Part shown: piece by piece, positions 1-6,081 of the stretch
Numbering within the stretch: the first letter of the stretch is position 1
Layout of the letters: each line of letters begins with the position of its first letter
Assembly: GCA_002697705.1 (NCBI GenBank)
Contig: NZXL01000025.1
Coordinates: forward strand, 1 to 8,269
Direction of reading: 5' to 3'
DNA: 8,269 bases
Source of the DNA: Methanobacteriota archaeon
Lineage (GTDB): Archaea; Thermoplasmatota; Poseidoniia; Poseidoniales; Poseidoniaceae
Notes under the pieces: generated by a model
Told to the model about the DNA's origin: nothing
Database searches by the model: none
What the model saw: the letters and a program-made list of their open reading frames with translations, nothing else
Program-made: the position numbers and the translations under genes

Positions 1-330
1 AAATTTGCACACAGAGAATTCGTAACCATTTCCATTGATACATTGAAATTTATCGCCCCTGCAAGGCAAGGTGACTTGTTAGAAGTAACAGGAAAGGTTG
101 TATTTACAAGCAGCCATACTGCATGTACAAAAGTAACTGCAATGGCAGTCAATAAAGCCACTTGGGAGAAAAAGAAAATATGTGAAGGTTTCTTCTTCTT
201 TGTTGCGATTGATTCTATGATGAGGCCGATTCCAATTCCTCAATTGGTAGTAGAAAACGATGACGAACAACTCGACTGGGACAAAGCAGCACATATCAGA
301 GAACAAATGCTTTCACAGAAAGAAAACTAG
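1..330 (+). CDS. Acyl-CoA thioesterase, hotdog fold (5'-truncated)
   Basis: This is the C-terminal part of a gene that enters the window already open; the frame is open from base 1, and the stop is TAG at 328-330. The visible 109 residues resemble the second half of YciA/BACH-type acyl-CoA thioesterases. A strand segment with FVTISIDTLKFIAPARQGD matches the family's pattern of 'V-T-V-x-V-x-x-M-x-F-x-x-P-x-x-x-G-D', and it is followed by further beta strands ending in F-x-F-V-A-I-D. The family hydrolyses acyl-CoA to free CoA and fatty acid in the cytoplasm, normally as a dimer or hexamer of hotdog domains. The catalytic Asp/Asn region lies upstream and cannot be seen. After the fold comes a charged tail of about 30 residues. 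A TTG at 43 could be read as a start, but it falls inside the conserved fold, so I treat the gene as truncated by the window edge. Family fairly sure; substrate unknown. Confidence 0.8.
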   Translation, partial: KFAHREFVTISIDTLKFIAPARQGDLLEVTGKVVFTSSHTACTKVTAMAVNKATWEKKKICEGFFFFVAIDSMMRPIPIPQLVVENDDEQLDWDKAAHIREQMLSQKEN

Positions 331-369
331 TACCCCTAAATTCATTTGTAGAACCTCGGTCGCGGTATT

Positions 370-1392
370 ATGCCTGTACTGAACATAGCAATGTTTGGAA
401 GCGATGAATTGGCCAAGGAGATCGCCAAACCAACCGACCAAAGAGATGTACATACTTATGTTCACAAAGAAAATAGCCCTGAAGGAGCAAGAATTCTTTC
501 TCTAATAAGACCGGCAAAATATCCTGAGAGACTGCGCCCTTTCCTAAATGCATTATCAGCAGCAAGAGTGGGAATTATTGAAGTCACGGCTATTGATGCT
601 ACGCTTGGAGAGGCTCTAGTTGCATTTGCAAGTTCGAAGATATTTCGTGGTATTGCAATCATCAAGTCACTTGATGGTTCTTGGATTGATGAAGACCAAG
701 TTAAAATGCTATTCAAGCAAGCAGGACTTGAAAAGTGGGTCTTTGCCACCGAAGACGGAATTGAACTAAGAACCCAATTATATGGTTTCATGGATGAGAT
801 CAAACAAGAACTCAGTGATGCTTCAGCCTCTCCTTTGGTGATTCCTATCGATCAACATTTTAATGTCAAAGGAATCGGTTTAGTCGCTATTGGTTATGTT
901 CAGTCTGGAACAGTTAATGTCCATGATGAATTAATTCTTCTACCGGCGAATGGTACCGGAAATGCAAAATCTCTACAAGTTATGGATGATGATGTCTCTT
1001 CTGCAACTGCAGGAGATAGGGTCGGATTGGCACTACGTAACGCAAAAGAAGACCATCTTAGTAGTGGTTCAATTTTAGTTCATCCTGCTGTTGAAGATAA
1101 AAAAACCAATACAAGCGTGCCTTTGGCTGTAGAATTGCACAGGCGTTCTAATGTCGAATTGGAAGTTTCTCCATTCCAAAAGAGAATTCTTGCCGAAGGA
1201 GATGTAGTTCACGCAAGTGTGGATTTACAGTTCGTAGTCGGCCGTATTCAATCAGTTTCAGCCTCCACTTTAGAAATTGAATGGGAATCACCTCTTTTCA
1301 TCCGTAGAGACAACCCTGAACCAACCGTACTTTCTCAATTAGATTCCAAACCTAGAATAATGGGTAGTGCAAATCTAAGCAAGATTGAATAG
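370..1392 (+). CDS. Archaeal SelB-like (aSelBL) EF-Tu-family protein with degenerate G domain
   Basis: A 340-residue relative of translation elongation factors. Residues about 155-240 form a clear EF-Tu domain 2: PIDQHFNVKGIG at 159-170, then GTVNVHDEL, LQVMDDDV and AGDRVGLAL (214-222). Residues about 250-340 fit a domain-3 barrel, with SPFQKR and GRIQS. The first 150 residues occupy the G-domain position but have lost its motifs. There is no GxxxxGK[ST] P-loop (MFGSDELAKE at 8-17 instead), no DxxG, and no NKxD (IIKSLD at 97-102). No C-terminal winged-helix region for SECIS recognition is present. Archaeal SelB-like proteins without this C-terminal domain are known from archaea that do not use selenocysteine, and this fits them best; their role is unsettled. 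I infer a binding or scaffold role rather than GTP hydrolysis. The ATG follows the thioesterase stop by 39 bases with no good Shine-Dalgarno, so cotranscription is possible but unproven. Confidence 0.7.
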   Translation: MPVLNIAMFGSDELAKEIAKPTDQRDVHTYVHKENSPEGARILSLIRPAKYPERLRPFLNALSAARVGIIEVTAIDATLGEALVAFASSKIFRGIAIIKSLDGSWIDEDQVKMLFKQAGLEKWVFATEDGIELRTQLYGFMDEIKQELSDASASPLVIPIDQHFNVKGIGLVAIGYVQSGTVNVHDELILLPANGTGNAKSLQVMDDDVSSATAGDRVGLALRNAKEDHLSSGSILVHPAVEDKKTNTSVPLAVELHRRSNVELEVSPFQKRILAEGDVVHASVDLQFVVGRIQSVSASTLEIEWESPLFIRRDNPEPTVLSQLDSKPRIMGSANLSKIE

Positions 1393-1414
1393 TCTCTTGG
1401 CTAAAAATAAAAGG

Positions 1415-1435
1415 TCGTAATATCGATATATTCGC
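1415..1435 (+). promoter_or_regulatory. Candidate TATA-like promoter box
   Basis: The 96-base gap between the SelB-like gene and the next gene holds an A/T-rich stretch, TCGTAATATCGATATATTCG, containing the 10-base palindrome ATATCGATAT at 1420-1429. An archaeal TATA box here would put a start site near 1450, leaving a leader of about 40 bases before the ATG at 1489. This rests on position and composition only; no clear BRE element is visible. Confidence 0.3.
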
Positions 1436-1473
1436 GCCTTGGAAAAGCGGTGGATTGATAACCTTGAGGAAAC

Positions 1474-1511
1474 GCTTCGCGTATTGGGATGCAATTAACG
1501 GGACGCGAAGC
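1474..1511 (+). repeat. 9-bp GC-rich inverted repeat bracketing a start codon
   Basis: GCTTCGCGT (1474-1482) and ACGCGAAGC (1503-1511) are perfect reverse complements separated by 20 bases. The loop contains the ATG at 1489-1491. In RNA this would form a stem with six G-C pairs, unusually strong for this A/T-rich region, and would display the start codon in the loop. A nine-base match at this spacing is expected about once by chance in a window of this size, so function is only a possibility. Confidence 0.35.
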
Positions 1512-3159
1512 AAGTCCATCGAATATGAGGGAAAATGTAATTTTCAATTCTCTTTCGCTGGATGGAACTTCAGGTAAAGTTCGCGCTACAGTCGATGAGC
1601 GTATGCTTTGTATAGAGTCAAAAACTGGTCATGCCCTTGACATAAAAATAAATTCTATTAGTCGTGTTCATCACCATCATACCAAATTAATTCCATTTGG
1701 ATTCGCATTGATTGGCTTTGGACTTGTTTGGATTGGAACACGAATATTATCACATCAAACCTTCAAAATAATTAGCATGACATTAGGAGTTTCCTTGATC
1801 TCTGGATGGCTTTTGACAAGAAAACCAACAATCACCATTGACACTGAGGCTGGTGATTGTCACGCACTAACTGGTAATGACGCAGCATTACTTAGATTGA
1901 ACACGATTTTACTAAGACTTCAACAAGGATTCACAATTTCTGAAGCTCAAGAAGGATTAGATATTCTTGACCGTGACTCCGCTTATCCTCGTTCGGCTCT
2001 ATTGGAGATGGAATCTGTGCCGGTTGCACCTGTTGAAATTCAACCACCAGAATCAATTGCTACATTTCTTGAAGCGGAACTAGGAGATTTCATGTTCGAT
2101 ACCAATCAACCCACTTCTGAGCCTACTCTACCAACAAGTATCCCTCTTAGCCAAGAATTTGAAACCCCACAAGAAGTTACACCGTCTTTGCCATCTTGGC
2201 TTGATAATCCGAAACCGGTTAGTCAAACTACTTCATCGGATAAATTAATACAAAGGGGCATTGAAAATGTTAGAGATAGAAGAAATCACCAAGAACCACA
2301 TCCTATGTCAATGTTTAATCAAATTGAACAGCCAACAATAATCGAATCTAGCCAAGAGGCACGAACCTTTGTTGCGCCAAACTCACTTCCCTCTGAATCA
2401 TCTTACATTCAAAATGGAGAGGCTGGAAGATCAGTTTTACCCGAACCATTACCCAATTTCTTCAGTAAAGAAGGATACCATATGCCTCAGCAAGACCTTT
2501 TTTCCAACCAACAGCCTGCTCCAGAATATGATATCTTTTCATCCCCAGATTCAATCCTGGGGCATGTTGACCAATACGGTGAAGAGGTCGAGTCATTGGT
2601 TGCTAGCGCTAGAAGGAATTCTGAAACAAGCTCAGTTGGTAACGATGTAAATTCTCAAAGTAAAGATTCAATACAACAAAAATTCCCTCGATTACGTTCT
2701 AAGAATAGTTCAATTAATTCAAGGCTCAAACCCAAAAAGAAACCTGAAAATAACGAAACAGGAAGTATGTTTAGAAATATTATGATGCCTGCTGCTAATC
2801 GTGTGGCAAATAGTGTTAAAGAAGCGACTTCTAACCTTTCTAATAGAATACTTTCTGGCAAAAAGGATTCAGAAACATCAACTTCTGCTGAAGAATTACG
2901 CTTACGTTCTAGCGAAGCCCACGAAAAAGAAGTAGAGGAACTCTACAGAAATCTAGCGATTAGCAATGGAGGTTCACTACCAGATGAAAAGGTTCGTGAA
3001 ATGAAAGAGATTGCCCTTAGAAGAAAGGCGATTAGTGAGCAAGTTGAACAAGAAAAGGTAGAAATTTTTGATGATATTGGGTTTGGCGACCTTATCGACA
3101 GTGATACCAATAAATCAAATGCTGGAGGAAAAGAAGGCCTTCCACGTATTGATTCATGA
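1489..3159 (+). CDS. Unrecognised two-TM protein with long disordered tail and C-terminal coiled coil
   Basis: I do not recognise this 556-residue protein. Residues 1-60 look like short beta strands and end in four histidines (61-64). Two hydrophobic segments follow at about 67-87 and 93-110, joined by a short turn, which suggests a membrane hairpin. Residues 112-160 return to soluble structure, with a helix rich in leucine. The small folded part split by a membrane hairpin resembles the layout of bacterial PH-like membrane proteins, but this is only a resemblance. From about 175 to 400 the chain is rich in Pro, Ser, Gln, Asn and Glu and should be disordered. A basic stretch (RSKNSS, KPKKKP) and an amphipathic helix follow, then a charged coiled coil at about 466-526 and an acidic end. 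No signal peptide is seen; both termini are probably cytoplasmic. ATG 1525 is an alternative start. No Shine-Dalgarno precedes either start. The stop abuts that of the convergent kinase gene. Confidence 0.75.
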   Translation: MQLTGREASPSNMRENVIFNSLSLDGTSGKVRATVDERMLCIESKTGHALDIKINSISRVHHHHTKLIPFGFALIGFGLVWIGTRILSHQTFKIISMTLGVSLISGWLLTRKPTITIDTEAGDCHALTGNDAALLRLNTILLRLQQGFTISEAQEGLDILDRDSAYPRSALLEMESVPVAPVEIQPPESIATFLEAELGDFMFDTNQPTSEPTLPTSIPLSQEFETPQEVTPSLPSWLDNPKPVSQTTSSDKLIQRGIENVRDRRNHQEPHPMSMFNQIEQPTIIESSQEARTFVAPNSLPSESSYIQNGEAGRSVLPEPLPNFFSKEGYHMPQQDLFSNQQPAPEYDIFSSPDSILGHVDQYGEEVESLVASARRNSETSSVGNDVNSQSKDSIQQKFPRLRSKNSSINSRLKPKKKPENNETGSMFRNIMMPAANRVANSVKEATSNLSNRILSGKKDSETSTSAEELRLRSSEAHEKEVEELYRNLAISNGGSLPDEKVREMKEIALRRKAISEQVEQEKVEIFDDIGFGDLIDSDTNKSNAGGKEGLPRIDS

Positions 3160-4080
3160 TTAACTCAAGATTCTCTTGTAACTGTCAAGCCTTTGTTCAA
3201 ACTCTTCCATTGGTAAATTAATCAATCTCTCTGTCCCAAATGACTCAAGCGTAAAGCTCGATGTGACTGTCGCTGCAATTAGGCCATCTCTCAGTTCATT
3301 TCGACTAAGTTCGCCCTCCCCATTAGCAAAGTATGATGCTAAGGTACCTGCAAAAGAGTCACCGCACCCAGTAGGATCGATTACTTTCTCTGTGGGGTAA
3401 GCAGGCAAAGAAACTATTTCTTCACCATGAAAAGCAATCACGCCAAATTCTCCACGCTTTACTACTAAAGTCTTACAACCAGTCATTTCAACTACTTTTT
3501 TAGAGGCTCTAATGAAATTTTCATCTTCGGCAATCATCTTTACTTCACCATCGTTAATAATTATCAAGTCTACTCTTTTCATTACCGCAAGTAAATCATC
3601 CATAGCAGTAGTTATCCACAAATTCATCGAGTCCAACATTGAAAGTCTTGTATGTTGAACTTGGTCTAGAACTTTAGATTGTAAAATCGGAAGTAAATTG
3701 GCACAAAATAGAATCGATGGCTTGGTTGCAAATTCTGGCACCTTTGGCTCAAACTCGCCAAAAACATTCAATTGCGTATCATGAGTTTGAGCAACACCCA
3801 TATCGCCATGATAAGAACCGGTCCATCTGAAGGTATTTCCTTCTGCAGTTTCAATACCTCTAAGGTCCAAACCTAAATCTTCTAGAGATTTACGGTCTTC
3901 ATCCAAGAAATCATTTCCTACGACTCCAACGAGTCCAACTGAACCTAAATTCAATCTCTTAGCATGGAATTGGCTAGCAATTCCACCATATATTGCTGAT
4001 CCGCCTAGCGCATCTTCGATTTTTCCCTCAGGCGACTGAACACTATCGTATGCAATACTACCAACCATTACTACGTCCAT
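3160..4080 (-). CDS. PfkB-family carbohydrate/nucleoside kinase
   Basis: A 306-residue ribokinase-fold kinase that transfers phosphate from ATP to a sugar or nucleoside hydroxyl in the cytoplasm. The N-terminus has VGSIAYDS with the substrate-side Asp12, then the glycine pair in LGGSAIYGG (25-33). The C-terminal PfkB signature is DPTGCGDSF at 235-243, with Asp241 as catalytic base. The usual Ala of the GAGD anion hole is Cys here, which should be tolerated because the backbone makes the contacts. Internal blocks such as TFRWTGSYHGDM, DTQLNVF, LDSMNLWI and KRGEFG match a widespread subfamily of about 300 residues whose substrate I do not know. Start choice: ATG at 4080 has AGGTG six bases upstream, and the longer reading from GTG 4089 would use part of that Shine-Dalgarno as its start codon. 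Only nine bases separate it from the biotin carboxylase stop, so the two genes probably share one transcript. Confidence 0.85.
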   Translation of the reverse strand: MDVVMVGSIAYDSVQSPEGKIEDALGGSAIYGGIASQFHAKRLNLGSVGLVGVVGNDFLDEDRKSLEDLGLDLRGIETAEGNTFRWTGSYHGDMGVAQTHDTQLNVFGEFEPKVPEFATKPSILFCANLLPILQSKVLDQVQHTRLSMLDSMNLWITTAMDDLLAVMKRVDLIIINDGEVKMIAEDENFIRASKKVVEMTGCKTLVVKRGEFGVIAFHGEEIVSLPAYPTEKVIDPTGCGDSFAGTLASYFANGEGELSRNELRDGLIAATVTSSFTLESFGTERLINLPMEEFEQRLDSYKRILS

Positions 4081-4086
4081 TTTCAA

Positions 4087-4091
4087 CACCT
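4087..4091 (-). promoter_or_regulatory. Shine-Dalgarno AGGTG of the PfkB kinase
   Basis: On the minus strand AGGTG lies six bases before the ATG at 4080 and matches the archaeal anti-Shine-Dalgarno. It overlaps the TAG stop of the upstream biotin carboxylase (4092-4090), the usual arrangement for translational coupling inside an operon. It decides the kinase start in favour of ATG 4080 over GTG 4089. Confidence 0.65.
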
Positions 4092-5430
4092 AACCTAATA
4101 ATTCTTGATGATTATCAATATACTGAATTGTGACATCTCGATTCAAGAAATCTTCCTCATCCATTATCCTTCTGTGAAGAGGGATGAGATGTTGAACTCC
4201 AGTAATTGTTGTTTCATCTAAAGCTGTACGCATTCTCTTGATAGCATCATCTCTATCTTTACCCCAAGTAAGTAACTTGGCGAGAAGTGAATCGAAACAA
4301 CCTGGCATTTCATAGCCAGCATGGGCGTGAGTATCGCACCTAATTCCATATCCTGAAGGGAAATGACATTCCCATAGACGACCTGGACTTGGAATGAATT
4401 CTTTTGGATCTTCTGCATTTAGTCTACACTGTATAGCGTGCCCTCGCCACTCGATATCCTCTTGCTTCATTGGCAAGTCTTCTCCTTGTGCAACTCTAAT
4501 TCCGAGTTCCACTAGATTATGTCCTGTGATTAATTCTGTAACAGTGTGCTCTACTTGTACTCTAGGATTGACCTCTAGGAAGTAAAAATCTCCACTTGAA
4601 TCTCTCAAGAACTCAAAGGTGGCTAGCCCCTTGTAGCCAACTGTTTCAGCGCCCCTACAAACAAGATTTCCGATTTCTGCTCTTTTTTCATCGGAAAGCC
4701 ATGGTCCTTCTTCGACCAGTTTCTGATGACGACGTTGAATTGAACAGAACCTTTCACCAAAATGAATCGCATTCTTGCCATCTCCAAGGACTTGAAATTC
4801 GACGTGCTGCGCTCCTTGGATATATTTTTCAACAAATACTCTCTCATCACCAAAAGCAGATTTTGCTCTTGATTGACATAGTTTCAAGGCGCTAGCAAAT
4901 TCTTCGCCTTTCTCAACTATTTGCATACCGATGCCACCGCCTCCTGCGGCCGCTTTAATTATCACAGGATAGCCTATTTCTTCGGCTAATTTGCTTGCAA
5001 CTTTCTCATCTGATATCGGCTCGGAAGAACCTTTTGCAGTTGGTAAGCCCGCTGCCTCCATAGCAGCCCTGGCTTCGATTTTATCTCCGAGTAGGGTGAT
5101 GACATCCGCTGAAGGACCAATGAATGTAATTCCTTCTTGTTCAAGTCTCCTAACAAAATCTGCATTTTCAGCTAAAAACCCATATCCGGGATGAACTGCA
5201 TCACATTCCAACTCTTTAGCAGCCTTTACTACTGCTTCAATATCCAAATAGGAATCAAGTGGGTTAGAACTGTAGATTGGATAAGCAATATCTGAGAGCC
5301 TAACTGGAAGCGATAATCGGTCTTCACGACCGTGAATAATCGCTACTTCAATGCCCATATCTCGTAATGTTCTAAGTATTCTGAGAGCGATTTCGCCACG
5401 GTTCGCAATCAATACACGCTTGAATCCCAT
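4090..5430 (-). CDS. accC: Biotin carboxylase subunit of acetyl-/propionyl-CoA carboxylase
   Basis: A 446-residue ATP-grasp enzyme, full length for the family. It carboxylates biotin on a carrier protein using ATP and bicarbonate, the first half-reaction of acyl-CoA carboxylases. In order: IANRGEIALRI (8-18), HPGYGFLAENADF (80-92), Lys117, the glycine-rich loop KAAAGGGGIGM (159-169), His209, RRHQK (233-237), Glu273, EVNPRVQVEH (286-295) and CRLNAEDP (335-342). Residues matching the E. coli AccC catalytic and ATP/Mg set (Lys117, Lys159, His209, Lys237, Glu273, Glu286, Asn288, Arg290, Glu294, Arg336) are all present. The one odd site is Phe228 in ERFCSIQRR, where the family nearly always has Asp. 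No biotinyl or carboxyltransferase domain is attached or nearby, so partners must be encoded elsewhere. The ATG at 5430 gives the canonical N-terminus; the frame stays open to 5547, but that extension resembles nothing and would run through the promoter. The kinase gene follows by nine bases. Confidence 0.93.
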   Translation of the reverse strand: MGFKRVLIANRGEIALRILRTLRDMGIEVAIIHGREDRLSLPVRLSDIAYPIYSSNPLDSYLDIEAVVKAAKELECDAVHPGYGFLAENADFVRRLEQEGITFIGPSADVITLLGDKIEARAAMEAAGLPTAKGSSEPISDEKVASKLAEEIGYPVIIKAAAGGGGIGMQIVEKGEEFASALKLCQSRAKSAFGDERVFVEKYIQGAQHVEFQVLGDGKNAIHFGERFCSIQRRHQKLVEEGPWLSDEKRAEIGNLVCRGAETVGYKGLATFEFLRDSSGDFYFLEVNPRVQVEHTVTELITGHNLVELGIRVAQGEDLPMKQEDIEWRGHAIQCRLNAEDPKEFIPSPGRLWECHFPSGYGIRCDTHAHAGYEMPGCFDSLLAKLLTWGKDRDDAIKRMRTALDETTITGVQHLIPLHRRIMDEEDFLNRDVTIQYIDNHQELLG

Positions 5431-5480
5431 AACCCCCTGTGAGTCGAGACATTCTAAGAGGCAAACGGTTAGAATATGAG

Positions 5481-5500
5481 AAATTTTATCGAAATATAAT
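5481..5500 (-). promoter_or_regulatory. Candidate TATA box for the biotin carboxylase-kinase operon
   Basis: Read on the minus strand this is ATTATATTTCGATAAAATTT, the most TATA-like stretch upstream of the carboxylase. A start site about 26 bases on would leave a leader of roughly 35-40 bases. AGGGGG at 5438-5433 sits only two bases before the ATG, closer than a standard Shine-Dalgarno, so the mode of initiation is unclear. Confidence 0.35.
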
Positions 5501-5555
5501 GTAATAAACCGGTGAAAAATTTCCTTAAACCTACTACAAAACTCCAAAATAATAC

Positions 5556-5570
5556 TTTAAAAAATAAATA
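5556..5570 (+). promoter_or_regulatory. Candidate TATA box for the SLOG-family gene
   Basis: TTTAAAAAATAAATA lies 17-31 bases before the ATG at 5587. A box centred near 5560 would start transcription at or next to the A of that ATG, which is the geometry of an archaeal leaderless mRNA. No Shine-Dalgarno precedes the ATG, in agreement. Confidence 0.4.
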
Positions 5571-5586
5571 TGTGGAAAAAATTGAT

Positions 5587-6081
5587 ATGATAATACACAT
5601 ATGGGATGGTATGGCGGAAAATGGGAAAACGGGCGCGGAGATTGTGGCCGAGTTGGGCGGCAAAGATTTGAATCGAGATGGGCGAGTAGTAAATCTGGTG
5701 ATTTGCGGGAACTCGAAATTCTACGATTATTCTTGGCTAGAAAACCAATTGGACTTGTGGGTGGAAAAACATACTTACCCCGATATGATAATTCTTGGTG
5801 GAGCTAGTGGAGTCGACTTCCTTGCAGAAAGGTGGGCTGATAACAATAATATTCCATTAGCGGTTTACAATGAAGCTTGGTCAAAACCTAGACCTGATTT
5901 TGCCAAGGATAGTGGTAGACCTGAAGCGGTCTCCTCACTAGCAAAAGAAATGCTGACTAATGCCACTCATATGTTGGCTTTCCCTGGGCCTGATTCTGTT
6001 TGGACAAAGAAAATGATGGAAATGGGTGTTCAAATGAATGTTCCAATTGCATGCGTTGAGTTACCAACTAGTGGCCTGTGA
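5587..6081 (+). CDS. DUF2493/SLOG-type Rossmann nucleotide-binding protein
   Basis: A 164-residue protein of the YspA/DUF2493 branch of the SLOG superfamily, related to the DprA/LOG Rossmann fold, whose members bind nucleotide-derived ligands. The first strand and loop are NLVICGNS (36-43), in place of the usual VCGxR. The diagnostic loop is GGASGVD (71-77), followed by LAERWA, which matches GGAxGxDxxAxxWA. AWSKPRPDFAKDSGRPE then occupies the family's 'W...G...R' loop, and MLAFPGPDS (129-137) forms the next strand and glycine loop. About 35 residues precede the Rossmann core (WDGMAENGKTGAEIVAELGG), longer than in simple family members. The function of this family is not established. I chose ATG 5587 because of the TATA box spacing; ATG 5611 is possible, and the upstream GTG at 5512 would add 25 low-complexity residues coded by A/T-rich promoter DNA. 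It is transcribed away from the carboxylase, and its stop touches that of the reductase. Confidence 0.75.
   Translation: MIIHIWDGMAENGKTGAEIVAELGGKDLNRDGRVVNLVICGNSKFYDYSWLENQLDLWVEKHTYPDMIILGGASGVDFLAERWADNNNIPLAVYNEAWSKPRPDFAKDSGRPEAVSSLAKEMLTNATHMLAFPGPDSVWTKKMMEMGVQMNVPIACVELPTSGL

Noticed and set aside
43..330. Short independent gene starting at TTG 43
   Set aside because: The frame is open to base 1 and the residues before TTG belong to the conserved hotdog strand, so this is the tail of a longer gene.
462..803. 113-residue minus-strand open frame opposite the SelB-like gene
   Set aside because: It overlaps a conserved gene on the other strand and shows no domain; it is a shadow of codon bias.
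370..1392. Pseudogene or frameshift explanation for the missing GTPase motifs
   Set aside because: The frame is intact, domains 2 and 3 are well conserved, and the degenerate region keeps normal composition, so this is an intact gene with a decayed domain.
1669..1680. Run of four histidine codons as an artificial tag or metal-binding site
   Set aside because: Only four residues, coded by mixed CAT/CAC codons directly before a membrane segment; no supporting motif is present.
2369..2650. 93-residue open frame inside the membrane-protein gene
   Set aside because: Out-of-frame overlap with the low-complexity tail; composition looks like a shadow, and there is no promoter or Shine-Dalgarno.
4081..4089. 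GTG start nine bases upstream for the PfkB kinase
   Set aside because: The GTG is part of the AGGTG Shine-Dalgarno correctly spaced from ATG 4080, and family members begin at the strand DVVMVGS.
4596..4895. 99-residue plus-strand open frame opposite the biotin carboxylase
   Set aside because: It lies fully within a highly conserved catalytic region on the opposite strand and has no recognisable domain.
5431..5547. N-terminal extension of the biotin carboxylase
   Set aside because: The added 39 residues resemble nothing in the family, are coded by A/T-rich promoter DNA and would overlap an extended SLOG gene; ATG 5430 gives the standard N-terminus.
5512..5586. GTG-initiated 25-residue extension of the SLOG protein
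   Set aside because: It is Lys/Asn-rich, lies across the TATA-like box and lacks a ribosome binding site.
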